The notes: generated from the sequence alone by a model not told the origin. 64,000 bases of DNA from Allomuricauda sp. ARW1Y1 (GCF_013407935.1 NZ_JACBZU010000001.1:930001-994000); one strand, 5' to 3'. Positions 27,027 to 36,612 are shown, counted from the stretch's first letter. Translations and numbers: made by a program.

Positions 27027-28028
27027 CTATTCGTAGAAGCTCACGACTTCTCGGTTCTCGTGTCCATTGGCAGAATATTCCCGATATGTAAACCCGGGAT
27101 GCACGCAGTAACCGCCTGTTTCCCCATTTTTGTTAATGGCCAAAAACCCAATTTGGAAATCCTTTCGGCCTGCATTTTTTTTCATGATACGTTTCACGCC
27201 TTCCTCACAGGCTTCCTGCGGACTTTTGCCCTGTCGCATCAATTCCACGATCAAGAAACTGCCCACCGTTCGGATGACTTCCTCACCAACACCAGTCGCC
27301 GTTGCGCCTCCTACTTCGTTGTCGATAAAGAGTCCTGCCCCAATTATAGGAGAGTCGCCAACACGTCCTGCTACTTTGTAGGCCATGCCGCTTGTGGTAC
27401 AGGCTCCGGCAATATCCCCATTTTCATCAATGGCAAGCATGCCAATGGTATCGTGGTTTTCAATATTGATGGTGGTCTTGTATTGGGAGGTTTTTAGCCA
27501 CTCTTCGTACTGTTTTCGCGTGCTTTCGGTGAGCAAATCCTCTTTTGGGAAGCCCTGTTCGTAAGCAAATTTCTCTGCCCCTTTTCCTGCTAGGATGATG
27601 TGTGGAGTTTCTTCCATCACTTTTCTGGCCACGGAAACCGGATGCACAATATTTTGCATGCACACCACCGAACCACAATTCCCATCTTTGTCCATAATGC
27701 AGGCGTCCAAAGTCACGTTTCCGTCACGATCGGGACGGCCACCCTTGCCCACGGTCTCGTTGGTTTCGTCCGCTTCTTCCACCCTAACACCTTGCTCTAC
27801 GGCATCTAGGGCATTTCCACCCGATTTTAGTACTTCCCAAGCTTTCTCGGTAGCGTTGAAAAAGTTCCAGGTACACACCACAATGGGTTTGATGGGATTG
27901 GGAGTTGGAATTGTTGTAACTGCTGCTACTTCGGGCTTTGTTTCGGTTTTACAAGCGACCAAATTGGAAGCGGCAACCAATCCGGCGGCGGAAAGGCTGG
28001 AATTTTTAAGGAATTTGCGTCGTTCCAT
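27027..28028 (-). CDS. N4-(beta-N-acetylglucosaminyl)-L-asparaginase
   Basis: A 333-residue Ntn-hydrolase of the glycosylasparaginase family, which cleaves the GlcNAc-Asn bond of asparagine-linked glycans after the peptide is degraded. The nucleophile is T194 in NHDTIGMLAID, where autocleavage would create the alpha and beta chains. TSGMAYKVAGRVGDSPIIGA is the substrate-binding region that follows. The N-terminus MERRKFLKNSSLSAAGL is twin-arginine-like and ends in LVACK, so export to the periplasm, possibly lipidated, is likely. The flavobacterial enzyme is the classical structural model of this family. It diverges from cutC across a 40-base gap. Confidence 0.93.
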   Translation of the reverse strand: MERRKFLKNSSLSAAGLVAASNLVACKTETKPEVAAVTTIPTPNPIKPIVVCTWNFFNATEKAWEVLKSGGNALDAVEQGVRVEEADETNETVGKGGRPDRDGNVTLDACIMDKDGNCGSVVCMQNIVHPVSVARKVMEETPHIILAGKGAEKFAYEQGFPKEDLLTESTRKQYEEWLKTSQYKTTINIENHDTIGMLAIDENGDIAGACTTSGMAYKVAGRVGDSPIIGAGLFIDNEVGGATATGVGEEVIRTVGSFLIVELMRQGKSPQEACEEGVKRIMKKNAGRKDFQIGFLAINKNGETGGYCVHPGFTYREYSANGHENREVVSFYE

Positions 28029-28068
28029 GGGTTGGTATGTTTACTTTTATGGAGTTTAAAGATACAAT

Positions 28069-28788
28069 ATGCTGGTAGAAGTTTGCGCCAATTCGTTGGA
28101 ATCGGCAAGGAATGCGGAAAGGGCAGGAGCGGACCGGATTGAACTTTGTTCGGAGCTTGGAGTGGGTGGTATAACGCCCTCTGCTGGTTTGATTCAATTG
28201 GTGAAAAAGGAGCTGACCATTCCTGTTCATGTGTTGATACGTCCCAGAGGTGGACATTTCACCTATTCCGATGCTGAGTTTGAGGTGATGAGGGCCGATA
28301 TTTTGGCGTGCAAGGCGCTAGGAGTGCAGGGCATTGTTTCTGGGGTTTTGACGGAAGATTTTACCGTGGATGTAGAACGAATGAAGGTGTTGGTGGAACT
28401 TGCAAAGCCGTTGCACTTTACCTTTCACCGTTCATTCGATTGGGTAGCAGAGCCTATGGAGGCCATCAAGCAGTTGGAAGAATTGGGGGTACAAACGATT
28501 TTGACTTCCGGAGGTGAAACCACTGCAGCAGAAGGCATCAAAAATTTGGCGGCCTGGCAACAAAAAACCTCGATGACCTTAATGCCCGGGGGAGGGGTGT
28601 CGCCTCAAAACGCATCAAACTTCAAGGATATCGGACTCAAGGCTATCCATTGCTCCGGTACTTCTTTTGGGAAGGAATTGAAGCTGAGTGCAAAAATCAG
28701 CATGAATTCTTCCAAGCATTTGGTGGAACATCAGGTGGCCGTTTCCAATGTAGATACCCTAAAAGCCATCGTGCGTGCCGTTAAATAA
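28069..28788 (+). CDS. cutC: CutC family protein
   Basis: A 239-residue TIM-barrel protein of the CutC family, starting MLVEVCANSLESARNAERAG and containing RIELCSELGVGGITPSAGL, HVLIRPRGGHFTYSD and the LMPGGGVSPQNASNF motif. Although named for copper homeostasis, recent assignments are unsettled; a uridine-derived or copper-binding role has been suggested for different members. Length and motifs are complete. It diverges from the asparaginase gene and is followed by the metallophosphoesterase gene. Confidence 0.92.
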   Translation: MLVEVCANSLESARNAERAGADRIELCSELGVGGITPSAGLIQLVKKELTIPVHVLIRPRGGHFTYSDAEFEVMRADILACKALGVQGIVSGVLTEDFTVDVERMKVLVELAKPLHFTFHRSFDWVAEPMEAIKQLEELGVQTILTSGGETTAAEGIKNLAAWQQKTSMTLMPGGGVSPQNASNFKDIGLKAIHCSGTSFGKELKLSAKISMNSSKHLVEHQVAVSNVDTLKAIVRAVK

Positions 28789-28822
28789 ATTTAAAAACCA
28801 CTGTTTAATAGCAGATTAGCCC

Positions 28823-28830
28823 TAATTTTG
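28823..28830 (+). promoter_or_regulatory. putative -7 element of the metallophosphoesterase gene
   Basis: TAATTTTG matches TAnnTTTG. Nineteen bases upstream stands CTG rather than TTG. The predicted start of transcription would be only about six bases before the ATG at 28843, so this is a tentative call. Confidence 0.4.
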
Positions 28831-28842
28831 TAAAAAAATTGT

Positions 28843-30075
28843 ATGTCCCGATTTCTTGTTTTGGCAGTTCTTTATGTGGTGTTGGCCGTTTATGGCTTTC
28901 AGGCCTTCCGAACGCTTTTTAAAAGCCCTTTGATGCAATGGAGTTACATTGTGCTCTTTTTGGCTGCCTTGATTTTCTTGACCGTTAAGGTAATGACCTA
29001 CGATCCCGGAGATGGCTTTAAGGGTACTGCTGCCATTGCGGGGACCATTTTTGCCGCTTTCTTTCTGTTGGCCTTGGTATTGGGTTTCTTTCTATTGTTG
29101 GAGGATGTGGTCCGTTTGATAGGCTACGGATACAACAAAATCGTTGGGATCTCGGATTCGGATACAGGTTACTTTCCTTCGCGAAGAAAGTTCATCAGTG
29201 GTATTGCACTAGGTTTGGCCGCATTGCCCTTTGGGGCTTTGCTATATGGCATGTACCGTGGCAAATACAACTATCAAGTATTGAAATACGAGCTGGAGTT
29301 TGATGACCTTCCGGATGCCTTCCATAATTATCAGATTACACAGATTTCCGATGTGCACAGCGGCAGTTTTGATGATTATAAAAAAGTGGAGTATGGGGTC
29401 AATCTGATCAACGAACAACAGAGTGATGTCATCTTTTTTACTGGGGATATTGTGAACAACCGCTCCACGGAGTTGGAGCCTTGGAAGGAGGTTTTTTCCC
29501 GTTTGGAGGCCAAGGATGGATTGTATTCCATTTTGGGCAATCACGATTATGGGGATTATGCTGTTTGGGATACCGAAGAGGAGAAAGCACAAAACTTGGA
29601 GGATTTAAAGGCCATGCAAAAGGAAATGGGTTTTGATCTCTTGTTGAACTCCAACCGTTTTTTGGAGAAAGATGGACAGAAAATTGCCTTGGTAGGAGTG
29701 GAGAATTGGGGCCGCGGTGGATTCAAAAAGGCTGGCGACCTTCAAAAGGCCAAGGAGGGCGTTTCCCCGGATGATTTCAAAATATTGTTGAGCCACGACC
29801 CATCCCATTGGGAAGATGTGGTGCTTCATGATGATTACCACTTTCATTTGACCTTAAGCGGACATACCCACGGCATGCAGTTTGGTGTGGAGATTCCAGG
29901 TTGGATCAAGTGGAGTCCGGTAAAATGGCGCTACAAATATTGGGCTGGTATCTACAAAGAGTTAGATCAATTTATCAATGTGAACCGAGGTTTTGGATTT
30001 ATCGGTTATCCCGGTCGCTTTGGTATTTGGCCCGAGATTTCTGTAATCACTTTAAAAAAGAGGGGATTAACTTAA
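28843..30075 (+). CDS. membrane-anchored metallophosphoesterase
   Basis: A 410-residue protein with three to four N-terminal membrane segments (about residues 1-95 and 115-140) and a calcineurin-like phosphoesterase domain. The dimetal motifs are all visible: QISDVHSGSF, FTGDIVNNRS, LGNHDYGD, LLSHDPSHW and LSGHTHGMQ. The arrangement is like YaeI/YkuE-type phosphodiesterases acting on membrane phospholipids such as UDP-diacylglucosamine analogues, but the substrate is not proven by the sequence. It is followed by a small thioredoxin-like gene with its own promoter. Confidence 0.9.
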   Translation: MSRFLVLAVLYVVLAVYGFQAFRTLFKSPLMQWSYIVLFLAALIFLTVKVMTYDPGDGFKGTAAIAGTIFAAFFLLALVLGFFLLLEDVVRLIGYGYNKIVGISDSDTGYFPSRRKFISGIALGLAALPFGALLYGMYRGKYNYQVLKYELEFDDLPDAFHNYQITQISDVHSGSFDDYKKVEYGVNLINEQQSDVIFFTGDIVNNRSTELEPWKEVFSRLEAKDGLYSILGNHDYGDYAVWDTEEEKAQNLEDLKAMQKEMGFDLLLNSNRFLEKDGQKIALVGVENWGRGGFKKAGDLQKAKEGVSPDDFKILLSHDPSHWEDVVLHDDYHFHLTLSGHTHGMQFGVEIPGWIKWSPVKWRYKYWAGIYKELDQFINVNRGFGFIGYPGRFGIWPEISVITLKKRGLT

Positions 30076-30133
30076 ATGGATTCCCTACGGTTTTCTAAAG
30101 TCCACGGACTGTAAAAACATTCACATTTTTTCT

Positions 30134-30141
30134 TACATTTG
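30134..30141 (+). promoter_or_regulatory. -7 promoter element of the thioredoxin-like gene
   Basis: TACATTTG is a perfect TAnnTTTG element 19 bases before the ATG at 30161. The -33 region has only a weak match. Confidence 0.5.
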
Positions 30142-30160
30142 ACTGTAAACCTTAGAATAC

Positions 30161-30460
30161 ATGTCCAAATTCGGAGAACTCATAGATTTACAGGTCCCAG
30201 TTTTGTTAGACTTTTATGCAGAATGGAACGAGCAATCGACCGCCATGCACCCTGTGCTGAGCGATGTGGCCGCTGCCCTTGGTGATAAAGGCAAGGTTAT
30301 TAAGATTGATGTGGACAAAAACAAGGAACTTTCCCAAGCCTTGCGGATTAAGGGGCTGCCCACTTTGATGATCTACAAAAAGGGGGAGATGGTATGGCGA
30401 CAGAGCGGCGAGCAGGACGCCAATACGTTGATAGGAATCCTAAACGAATATATCAAATAA
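30161..30460 (+). CDS. thioredoxin-like protein lacking catalytic cysteines
   Basis: A 99-residue thioredoxin fold: LLDFYAEWNEQSTAMHPVL aligns with the thioredoxin active-site helix, and RIKGLPTLMIYKKGE holds the cis-proline loop. The WCGPC motif is replaced by WNEQS, and there is no cysteine in the protein. It therefore cannot do disulfide exchange and more likely acts as a binding or scaffold protein. The rest of the fold is well kept, which argues against a decaying pseudogene. It is a single-gene unit with its own -7 element and a shared terminator. Confidence 0.88.
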   Translation: MSKFGELIDLQVPVLLDFYAEWNEQSTAMHPVLSDVAAALGDKGKVIKIDVDKNKELSQALRIKGLPTLMIYKKGEMVWRQSGEQDANTLIGILNEYIK

Positions 30461-30490
30461 AAAAAGCGAGGTGTTGGCCTCGCTTTTTTT
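30458..30490. terminator. bidirectional terminator
   Basis: GCGAGG (30466-30471) pairs with CCTCGC (30478-30483), flanked by an A-run before and a T7 run after, which extend the stem. It lies between the convergent thioredoxin-like and DUF2723 genes and can serve both. Confidence 0.9.
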
Positions 30491-30493
30491 ATG

Positions 30494-33400
30494 CTATTGT
30501 TCCTCATCCGGGATAATGGATTCCGGAATGGTATCGGGTGCATCCAATAGAACTGTGTCTTCCATATCTGGATCTATGGGGATGGGTTCATCCATTACAT
30601 CCTCTTCTTCATCTACAAATTGGGAGAACATATCGATGTATTCATTGAAGATGATAGTTTCGGATTCGGCCAGTTCTTTGTCCCCGTTTTCAATGAGGAT
30701 GTCGATGTTCCTTCGGTAGGCCTGCATATCGGACAGGATGTCGTCTATTTTATCGTATTGCTCATCCAAGGGAATGTTGGCGTAATATTCCAGATGTTCC
30801 TGATATACTTTCTTGAGTTTGCCGAACAGCTCACGGGCCTTTTCGGTTTCGCCCACTTTGTAATAGCCATCCACAAAAGGTTCCACAAAGGCATAGAAAC
30901 CATAGTGGTCCACAGGCATATTGTCCATGGCAATATTGATGACGTCCTTCGCCTTGTCAATGTTGTTCTCGGCAATTAAGGTTTCCATCAATCGGGCCAA
31001 ATTGCTTCGGAAGGACAGTCCTTGTGAGCGGGTCTGGGGGTCGTGGTAAATATCGTCACTGCCAGAGTTGCCCCAATCCCAATCTTTTACAATGTCGTAC
31101 ATCAACTCGGAGTCGATGCGTCCCATTTCGAAAGAATTGCGGTTCGGGGTTTTTATGGGTACCAGTTTATAAACAAGGCCATCCAGTTGAAGGTAGTCCT
31201 TCATCCAAATGTACTCTGCACTGTCAAAACTTCCGCCAGAGAAGTAAATGGGTCGTTTCCAATCGTTGTTGGCAATGAGGTCCAGCATCATGATCCTGTT
31301 TTTGGCCAAGGCGCTTTGCGGTAGGTCAATATCGATATAATCGACAATGAGGGCCGAATCTTTTTCCTTGACCAACCCACTTTCCAACACATTTTGCTTG
31401 TTGACCGGAATCCTGATTTTATTGGTAGGATAGTACACAATGTCCAGAGTGCTTTCAGAATATTGACTCAGATCGGCTCCTTGATTGGTCAAGATATGTC
31501 TGAATTTTGTCTGCGGCTTGTCGCTGCCTATCCAGTTGACAAAATCCTTGATATTCCACCTATTATCGGTGATGCCTTGATAGTAAACTGCATCTCGGGT
31601 TCCGTAGCTGTACTTGTCATGCGTCAATTGTGATGGGATGGGGTCGCTTTCATACGCCTTTCGTTTCATCTGGTCGATGTACCAGTCGGTAGCGAAAAGG
31701 CTTGTGTTGATGACACGGACATCTGTTCTGTAATTTTCAATTTCCTGCGCGTACCAAATGGGGAAGGTGTCGTTGTCGCCAATGGTAAACAAGATGGCAC
31801 CTGCGTCCTCTTGGCAGGAATCCAAATAGGCTTTTGCGGTTGCCGGGGCGGTATATCTGCCAGAACGATCGTGATCGTCCCAGTTTTGGAAAGCCATCAA
31901 CAACGGTACGGCCAACAGGCAAATCGTAGTGATGGCAGGTGCGGCAATTTTGGCCGATATCAACTTTCTAAATTCTTCAAAAAGACCATATACCCCTAAG
32001 CCGATCCAGATACAGAAGACATAAAACGAACCCACGAGGGAATAATCCCTTTCCCGTGGCTGGAAGATGTAGGGATTCGTATAAAATTGAATGGCAAGGC
32101 CCGTAAACATAAAGAACACAAAGAGGACCCAGAACTGTTTGGGGTTTCGTGATATTTGAAAGACAATACCCAAAATACCCAACAGCAAGGGCAAAAAGAA
32201 ATAGGTGTTTCGCCCCTTGTTGTTTTTCCAATCGCTGGGAAGATTTTCTTGGCTTCCCAATCGGATGCTGTCCATAAAATTGATGCCGCTCAGCCAGTTT
32301 CCGTTTTCATCATATCTGCCCTGTACGTCGTTCTGTTTCCCAACAAAGTTCCACATAAAGTAGCGCATGTACATATAACTGAACTGGAAATCAAAAAGAT
32401 ACTCCAGGTTTTGGCCCAAAGTTGGGGGCTGTACCTCAATATATTCTCCAAACTCCCTTAAAAAGCGGATATATTGTTCGGTGTCCAGCTCTCCTTGGGA
32501 GTAGGCTGTTTTAAATTGGTTGACGGCTTCCCGCAGGTCGTTGTTGGAGATGTACTCCGATTTGATTCGGAAATCCAGTGCGCCAAAATATTTCATGTAG
32601 TTCTCGGCATGCTGATCGCTCCACATCCGTGGCAAAAAGCCCACATGTTTTTCGTTGGGTCCGGGTATGGCGCCTTTGTAATGGTTAACCACCACATATT
32701 TACCGAGCTCCAGGTCCTTTTCATATTTGGGGCTATCGTCCCGGTCCTCTCCCGAGGGTGCAAAGGCATCCGAATAATAGGCACCATACACTGGGCTGTC
32801 CACACCAGGATACTGTTCCCTATTGTAGTAGGCCAAAAGGGCACGTGCATCGGCCGGGTTGTTTTCGTTTACAACGGTTTTGGCATTTGCACGGATGGGA
32901 AGCATCAACCAAGAGGAAAACCCAAGGATGAGAAACATCAGGCATAATACCACAATATTGGCATTGTAATAGTTGTGCTTTCGGGTGTACTTCAATCCAA
33001 AATAGAAAGCGGCCACAAAGAGCAGTCCCATGATGATGGATCCCGAATTAAATGGCAGTCCAATCTCGTTGATAAAGAATACCTCGCTCCAGCCAAAGAG
33101 TTCCAATACGTAGGTCAAAGAGAATTTATAGACTAAAATCAAAATTCCGACCACGATGATGTTGGCCAGCAAAAAGTTTTTTACGGTCGTGGTCTTGTAT
33201 CTTTTAAAGTAATAGAGCAATCCGATGGATGGAATGGCCAAAAAGCCCATAAACTGGATTCCGAAGGTAAGTCCTATAACAAAGCAAATGAGCATGAGCC
33301 AGCGGTGACTCCGAGGGTCGTCCAAGTTGTCCGTCCATTTAAGTCCCAGCCAAAGCAACAATGCCATGATCAAGCTGGCCATGGCGTATACTTCCGTTTC

Positions 33401-33832
33401 TACGGCATTGAACCAAAAACTATCTGAAAAGGTGAAGGCCAGTGCGCCGACCAATCCGCTCCCTAAAATGGCAATGGCCTTGCTGTTGGTGATTTCAGCT
33501 TTTTTACCGACCAATTTGCCCGCTAGGTTGGTTATGGTCCAAAAGGTGAACAGTACCGCAAAGGCACTGGAAACTATGGATACTGCATTGACCATGAGCG
33601 CAATCTTGGTTTCATCGCCAAAGGCGAACATGGCAAAGAATGCGCCGATCATTTGCAACAATGGAGCTCCCGGCGGGTGTCCAACCTGTAATTTGGCGGA
33701 GGTGGAAATATATTCCCCTGCATCCCAAAAACTTCCGGTGGGTTCTACCGTTAGGGTGTACACGATAAAGGCTATGGCGAAGGAAACCCACCCAAGGATG
33801 GTATCCCATTTTTTGAAGTCTTTTGCAAACAT
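30494..33832 (-). CDS. DUF2723 membrane glycosyltransferase (GT117, TMEM260-like)
   Basis: A 1112-residue integral membrane protein. The N-terminal DUF2723 region shows WDTILGWVSFAIAFIVYTLT, EPTGSFWDAGEYISTSAKLQ and VGHPPGAPLLQMIGAFF, with a catalytic-type Asp-Ala-Gly-Glu motif in the first periplasmic loop, as in GT-C glycosyltransferases. About a dozen membrane segments follow. The C-terminal about 450 residues are soluble, with helical TPR-like repeats and an acidic tail. The human relative TMEM260 is an O-mannosyltransferase, so protein O-glycosylation in the periplasm is a reasonable family-based inference. Sugar and protein targets are unknown. Confidence 0.88.
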   Translation of the reverse strand: MFAKDFKKWDTILGWVSFAIAFIVYTLTVEPTGSFWDAGEYISTSAKLQVGHPPGAPLLQMIGAFFAMFAFGDETKIALMVNAVSIVSSAFAVLFTFWTITNLAGKLVGKKAEITNSKAIAILGSGLVGALAFTFSDSFWFNAVETEVYAMASLIMALLLWLGLKWTDNLDDPRSHRWLMLICFVIGLTFGIQFMGFLAIPSIGLLYYFKRYKTTTVKNFLLANIIVVGILILVYKFSLTYVLELFGWSEVFFINEIGLPFNSGSIIMGLLFVAAFYFGLKYTRKHNYYNANIVVLCLMFLILGFSSWLMLPIRANAKTVVNENNPADARALLAYYNREQYPGVDSPVYGAYYSDAFAPSGEDRDDSPKYEKDLELGKYVVVNHYKGAIPGPNEKHVGFLPRMWSDQHAENYMKYFGALDFRIKSEYISNNDLREAVNQFKTAYSQGELDTEQYIRFLREFGEYIEVQPPTLGQNLEYLFDFQFSYMYMRYFMWNFVGKQNDVQGRYDENGNWLSGINFMDSIRLGSQENLPSDWKNNKGRNTYFFLPLLLGILGIVFQISRNPKQFWVLFVFFMFTGLAIQFYTNPYIFQPRERDYSLVGSFYVFCIWIGLGVYGLFEEFRKLISAKIAAPAITTICLLAVPLLMAFQNWDDHDRSGRYTAPATAKAYLDSCQEDAGAILFTIGDNDTFPIWYAQEIENYRTDVRVINTSLFATDWYIDQMKRKAYESDPIPSQLTHDKYSYGTRDAVYYQGITDNRWNIKDFVNWIGSDKPQTKFRHILTNQGADLSQYSESTLDIVYYPTNKIRIPVNKQNVLESGLVKEKDSALIVDYIDIDLPQSALAKNRIMMLDLIANNDWKRPIYFSGGSFDSAEYIWMKDYLQLDGLVYKLVPIKTPNRNSFEMGRIDSELMYDIVKDWDWGNSGSDDIYHDPQTRSQGLSFRSNLARLMETLIAENNIDKAKDVINIAMDNMPVDHYGFYAFVEPFVDGYYKVGETEKARELFGKLKKVYQEHLEYYANIPLDEQYDKIDDILSDMQAYRRNIDILIENGDKELAESETIIFNEYIDMFSQFVDEEEDVMDEPIPIDPDMEDTVLLDAPDTIPESIIPDEEQ

Positions 33833-33954
33833 AGTAGTTGGTTGTTAACCGAATTGTGGCGAATTTAGTAAATCTCGAACAGAAGCCTAGCCCTTTTTGG
33901 AAAACCTTTAACACGGGAAAGAGATAAAAATCGCGTGTATTCTTTTCAAAAATA

Positions 33955-33985
33955 TTTGTTGATACCAAAGTTTGTTTTAAATTTG
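33955..33985 (+). promoter_or_regulatory. tRNA-Gln promoter (Bacteroidota consensus)
   Basis: TTTG (33955-33958), exactly 19 bases, then TAAATTTG (33978-33985): a perfect TTTG-N19-TAnnTTTG promoter. Transcription from about 33992 gives a leader of about 30 bases that RNase P would remove. Confidence 0.88.
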
Positions 33986-34023
33986 CACGCTCAAAAGCTG
34001 ATAGCATTTAGCTTTTATGGTAC

Positions 34024-34095
34024 TGGCCTATGGTGTAATTGGTAACACAGCTGATTTTGGTTCAGTCGTTCAAGGTTCGAGTCCTTGTAGGCCAA
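34024..34095 (+). tRNA. tRNA-Gln (anticodon TTG)
   Basis: A 72-base cloverleaf. The acceptor arm TGGCCTA pairs with TAGGCCA, followed by an A discriminator. The D-arm is GTGT...ACAC. The anticodon stem GCTGA/TCAGT has loop TTTTGGT, giving anticodon TTG at positions 34-36. The T-arm is CAAGG-TTCGAGT-CCTTG. The 3' CCA is not encoded. It has its own promoter and terminator, so it is a single-gene transcript. Confidence 0.95.
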
Positions 34096-34098
34096 CGA

Positions 34099-34132
34099 AA
34101 AAGCCCCGCAAATGAAAGTTTGCGGGGCTTTT
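34099..34132. terminator. terminator after tRNA-Gln
   Basis: A perfect 14-bp stem (AAAAGCCCCGCAAA with its complement) and a 6-base loop, three bases after the tRNA. T-runs exist on both strands, so it may also stop the convergent metalloprotease transcript. Confidence 0.92.
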
Positions 34133-34155
34133 CTTTTGGGTGATACCCTTATTGA

Positions 34156-36612
34156 CTATTCGCTATCGAAAAGCTCATCGATTTTGGCGATGGCATTTTC
34201 GTAGTGATACTTCGTCATCGTATTTACGTTTGCGTTTTTGGCCCTGTTCAGGGTCCTTTTTAGCGTAGTCAGTTCTCCGCGTACCAATGTTCGTACATCG
34301 GAAGTTTCCACATTGTAATTGGAAGCATCGTTATCCGTGAGCAAATCCGCCATATAGTCCAAATAGGTGTTCTGTAAATTTCTACGGTACAGTTCCACAT
34401 TCCTGCTTCGATAGGCTTCGCTCCAAAGCCCTTTTCGCAAATCGCTCAACATTTCGTAGGCGCTGTAATTGTCGTCTTGGGTCGTTTCGGAATTGATCAA
34501 CCTGCCCAAGGTTTCCAATCCCATCAACTGGTTGAGTTGCGAAGACTGTACCCTTCTCACATTTTCAAAGTATGCGGTATGGTCAATGTTCTGCAATACC
34601 GAAGTGTCCAAAAGCCATTCTGGGGTTTCAAAAATATTTTTGTGCAACCATTCCATCGATTTGCGCTGTTCCTCGGCACTCAGGGCGGTATAGACCGTAC
34701 CCTCTTGTTCCGGGGTCTTGATGTTTTCATAAACGCCACCCACGTTTCGGGCCACATGCCGCACATATCGATTGAAAACTCCTAAAAGTTCCCCATAAAG
34801 TTCCTCCAAATCATCATAATCGTTGGTTTGGTCCGAGGTCCAAGAAGGGAGCTGGGTCATCACATATTTTAAATTTTTGATGCCGTAGGTACTCGCTTTT
34901 ATGGGGTCGTCACCGATGCACTCTGTTTGCGACTGCGGATCAAAATAGCTGGACTGACGGCCATATTTGAACTTGGGGTCGTCCGCCTTTTCCAAAATCC
35001 ATTGGTTCAAGGTTGCCTTTTCATCTTCAGGTTCTTGGATGTTGGGCAGCCATCTGTATCCCCAATTGACGGCATAGTGATCGTAGGGTCCCATTTGGCG
35101 AATGAAACGGATATTCTCATCCCCTGGCTGTGCCACATAATTGTATCGGGCGTAATCCATGATACTTGCGGCGATACCATTCTTTTGTGTGAAACTGCCA
35201 CTACGGAGCGAGTCTACAGGATATGCATAGCTGGCCGCCATATTGTGCGGAAAACCCAATGCATGCCCCACTTCGTGGGCAATGACCATTCGCATCATTT
35301 CACCGATTTCCTCATCAGGTGTGTCCAAGGTACGTGCCGATGGGTTGGCGGCCCCGGTTTCCAACAAATATCGGTTACGGTAGCTGCGAAGGTGATTGTG
35401 GTACCAAATAATATCACTTTCAATAATTTCCCCACTTCTAGGGTCGGATACGCTGGGGCCAACCGCATTTCGCGTGGTGCTTGCCACATAACGTACCACG
35501 GAATAACGGATATCCTCCGGACTAAACTCTGGATCTTCCTCTGGGGTCGGGGCATCCTTGGCGATGATTGCATTTTTGAATCCGGCCGTTTCAAAGGGCT
35601 TTTGCCAGTCTTCAATGCCTTGCTTAATGTATTTTTGGAGGTTTTCGGGGGTTCCCGGGTCCAAATAGTAAACAATGGGTTTTACAGGCTCCACCAACTC
35701 CCCCCTAGCGTAGGCCTCGGGGTCCTTGGGCTCCAATCGCCAACGGCGGATATACCTTTTTTGGTCGGCCTTCAATTTAGGACTTCCATAATCGATTTGT
35801 GATACGGTGAAGAAACCTACCCTAGGGTCGTTCAACCTGGGTGTCATCGGTTCTTCGGGCAACAAAATCATGGATTGGTTCATTTGCAGGCTGATGGAGC
35901 CCGTGTCCGAAAAAGAAGGTGGTTCCGAAGCATCGTAAGTGAAGTCCTGTTTTACCTCTATGTTCTCTGGAAAACTTTTGATACTGTTGATGAAACTACG
36001 GGATTGGTCCAACTTTTTGACCTTGTAACGTTGTCTTAACCGTGATGATAAACCACTGATGGCTGCCACATCGGTGGTGAAGAGTTTATCCACTTGAATG
36101 ACCGCGGCGGTGGAATCTGCATTGAAGGCTTTGATATCAAAAGCAAACAATATGGGTTCAAAATTGTTGACTTTCACCGAACTGCTAATGGCCTTAGTGC
36201 TGTCCGCGATGTTGGTGTACGATTTGACCCTAAGTAAAATCTTGTTTTGGTAGCGTTGCCAGTGGACCACTTGTTCATTGGTCTTGGAGCCGGCATTTAC
36301 GTATCCTCCCCCGAGGTTGTCGGGAATCTGGGCTATCCGGCTTACCCAAAGCATGTCCTTTTCCAAGAGGTCGAAGGGAATTTCGTAAAAATAATCCTGT
36401 TCCATTTGGTGTACCTTGAACAGGCCGTCGTCGGTCACCGCATTTTCCGTGATGACATCACCGTATTTTTTGATGCCGTTTTTGTCTTTTTTAGGTTTTT
36501 CTGCAGTGGCTTCCTTTTTGTTTTTGTTCTTTTTCTTGCCAAAAAGTTGTGCTTGGGCGGTATGCGTCAATACAAGCGAAAAGAGTCCAAAAATCAGGAG
36601 TTTTTTAATCAT
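34156..36612 (-). CDS. zinc-dependent metalloprotease (DUF5117/DUF4953 type)
   Basis: An 818-residue exported protein with signal MIKKLLIFGLFSLVLTHTAQ (cleavage near AQAQ). The zinc site is H446-E447-x2-H450-x5-H456 (HEVGHALGFPHN), the extended metzincin-type motif. A basic Lys/Asn-rich stretch follows the signal peptide. The layout (DUF5118/5117 N-terminal, DUF4953 protease core) is common in Bacteroidota and its substrate is unknown. I chose ATG at 36612 because the signal peptide begins there; 11 more residues from 36645 would spoil it. It ends 24 bases before the tRNA terminator. Confidence 0.9.
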   Translation of the reverse strand: MIKKLLIFGLFSLVLTHTAQAQLFGKKKNKNKKEATAEKPKKDKNGIKKYGDVITENAVTDDGLFKVHQMEQDYFYEIPFDLLEKDMLWVSRIAQIPDNLGGGYVNAGSKTNEQVVHWQRYQNKILLRVKSYTNIADSTKAISSSVKVNNFEPILFAFDIKAFNADSTAAVIQVDKLFTTDVAAISGLSSRLRQRYKVKKLDQSRSFINSIKSFPENIEVKQDFTYDASEPPSFSDTGSISLQMNQSMILLPEEPMTPRLNDPRVGFFTVSQIDYGSPKLKADQKRYIRRWRLEPKDPEAYARGELVEPVKPIVYYLDPGTPENLQKYIKQGIEDWQKPFETAGFKNAIIAKDAPTPEEDPEFSPEDIRYSVVRYVASTTRNAVGPSVSDPRSGEIIESDIIWYHNHLRSYRNRYLLETGAANPSARTLDTPDEEIGEMMRMVIAHEVGHALGFPHNMAASYAYPVDSLRSGSFTQKNGIAASIMDYARYNYVAQPGDENIRFIRQMGPYDHYAVNWGYRWLPNIQEPEDEKATLNQWILEKADDPKFKYGRQSSYFDPQSQTECIGDDPIKASTYGIKNLKYVMTQLPSWTSDQTNDYDDLEELYGELLGVFNRYVRHVARNVGGVYENIKTPEQEGTVYTALSAEEQRKSMEWLHKNIFETPEWLLDTSVLQNIDHTAYFENVRRVQSSQLNQLMGLETLGRLINSETTQDDNYSAYEMLSDLRKGLWSEAYRSRNVELYRRNLQNTYLDYMADLLTDNDASNYNVETSDVRTLVRGELTTLKRTLNRAKNANVNTMTKYHYENAIAKIDELFDSE

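Noticed and set aside
26906-27091. A plus-strand open frame across the heptamer repeat
   Set aside because: The frame consists mainly of repeat-coded residues and overlaps the asparaginase gene end. Not a gene.
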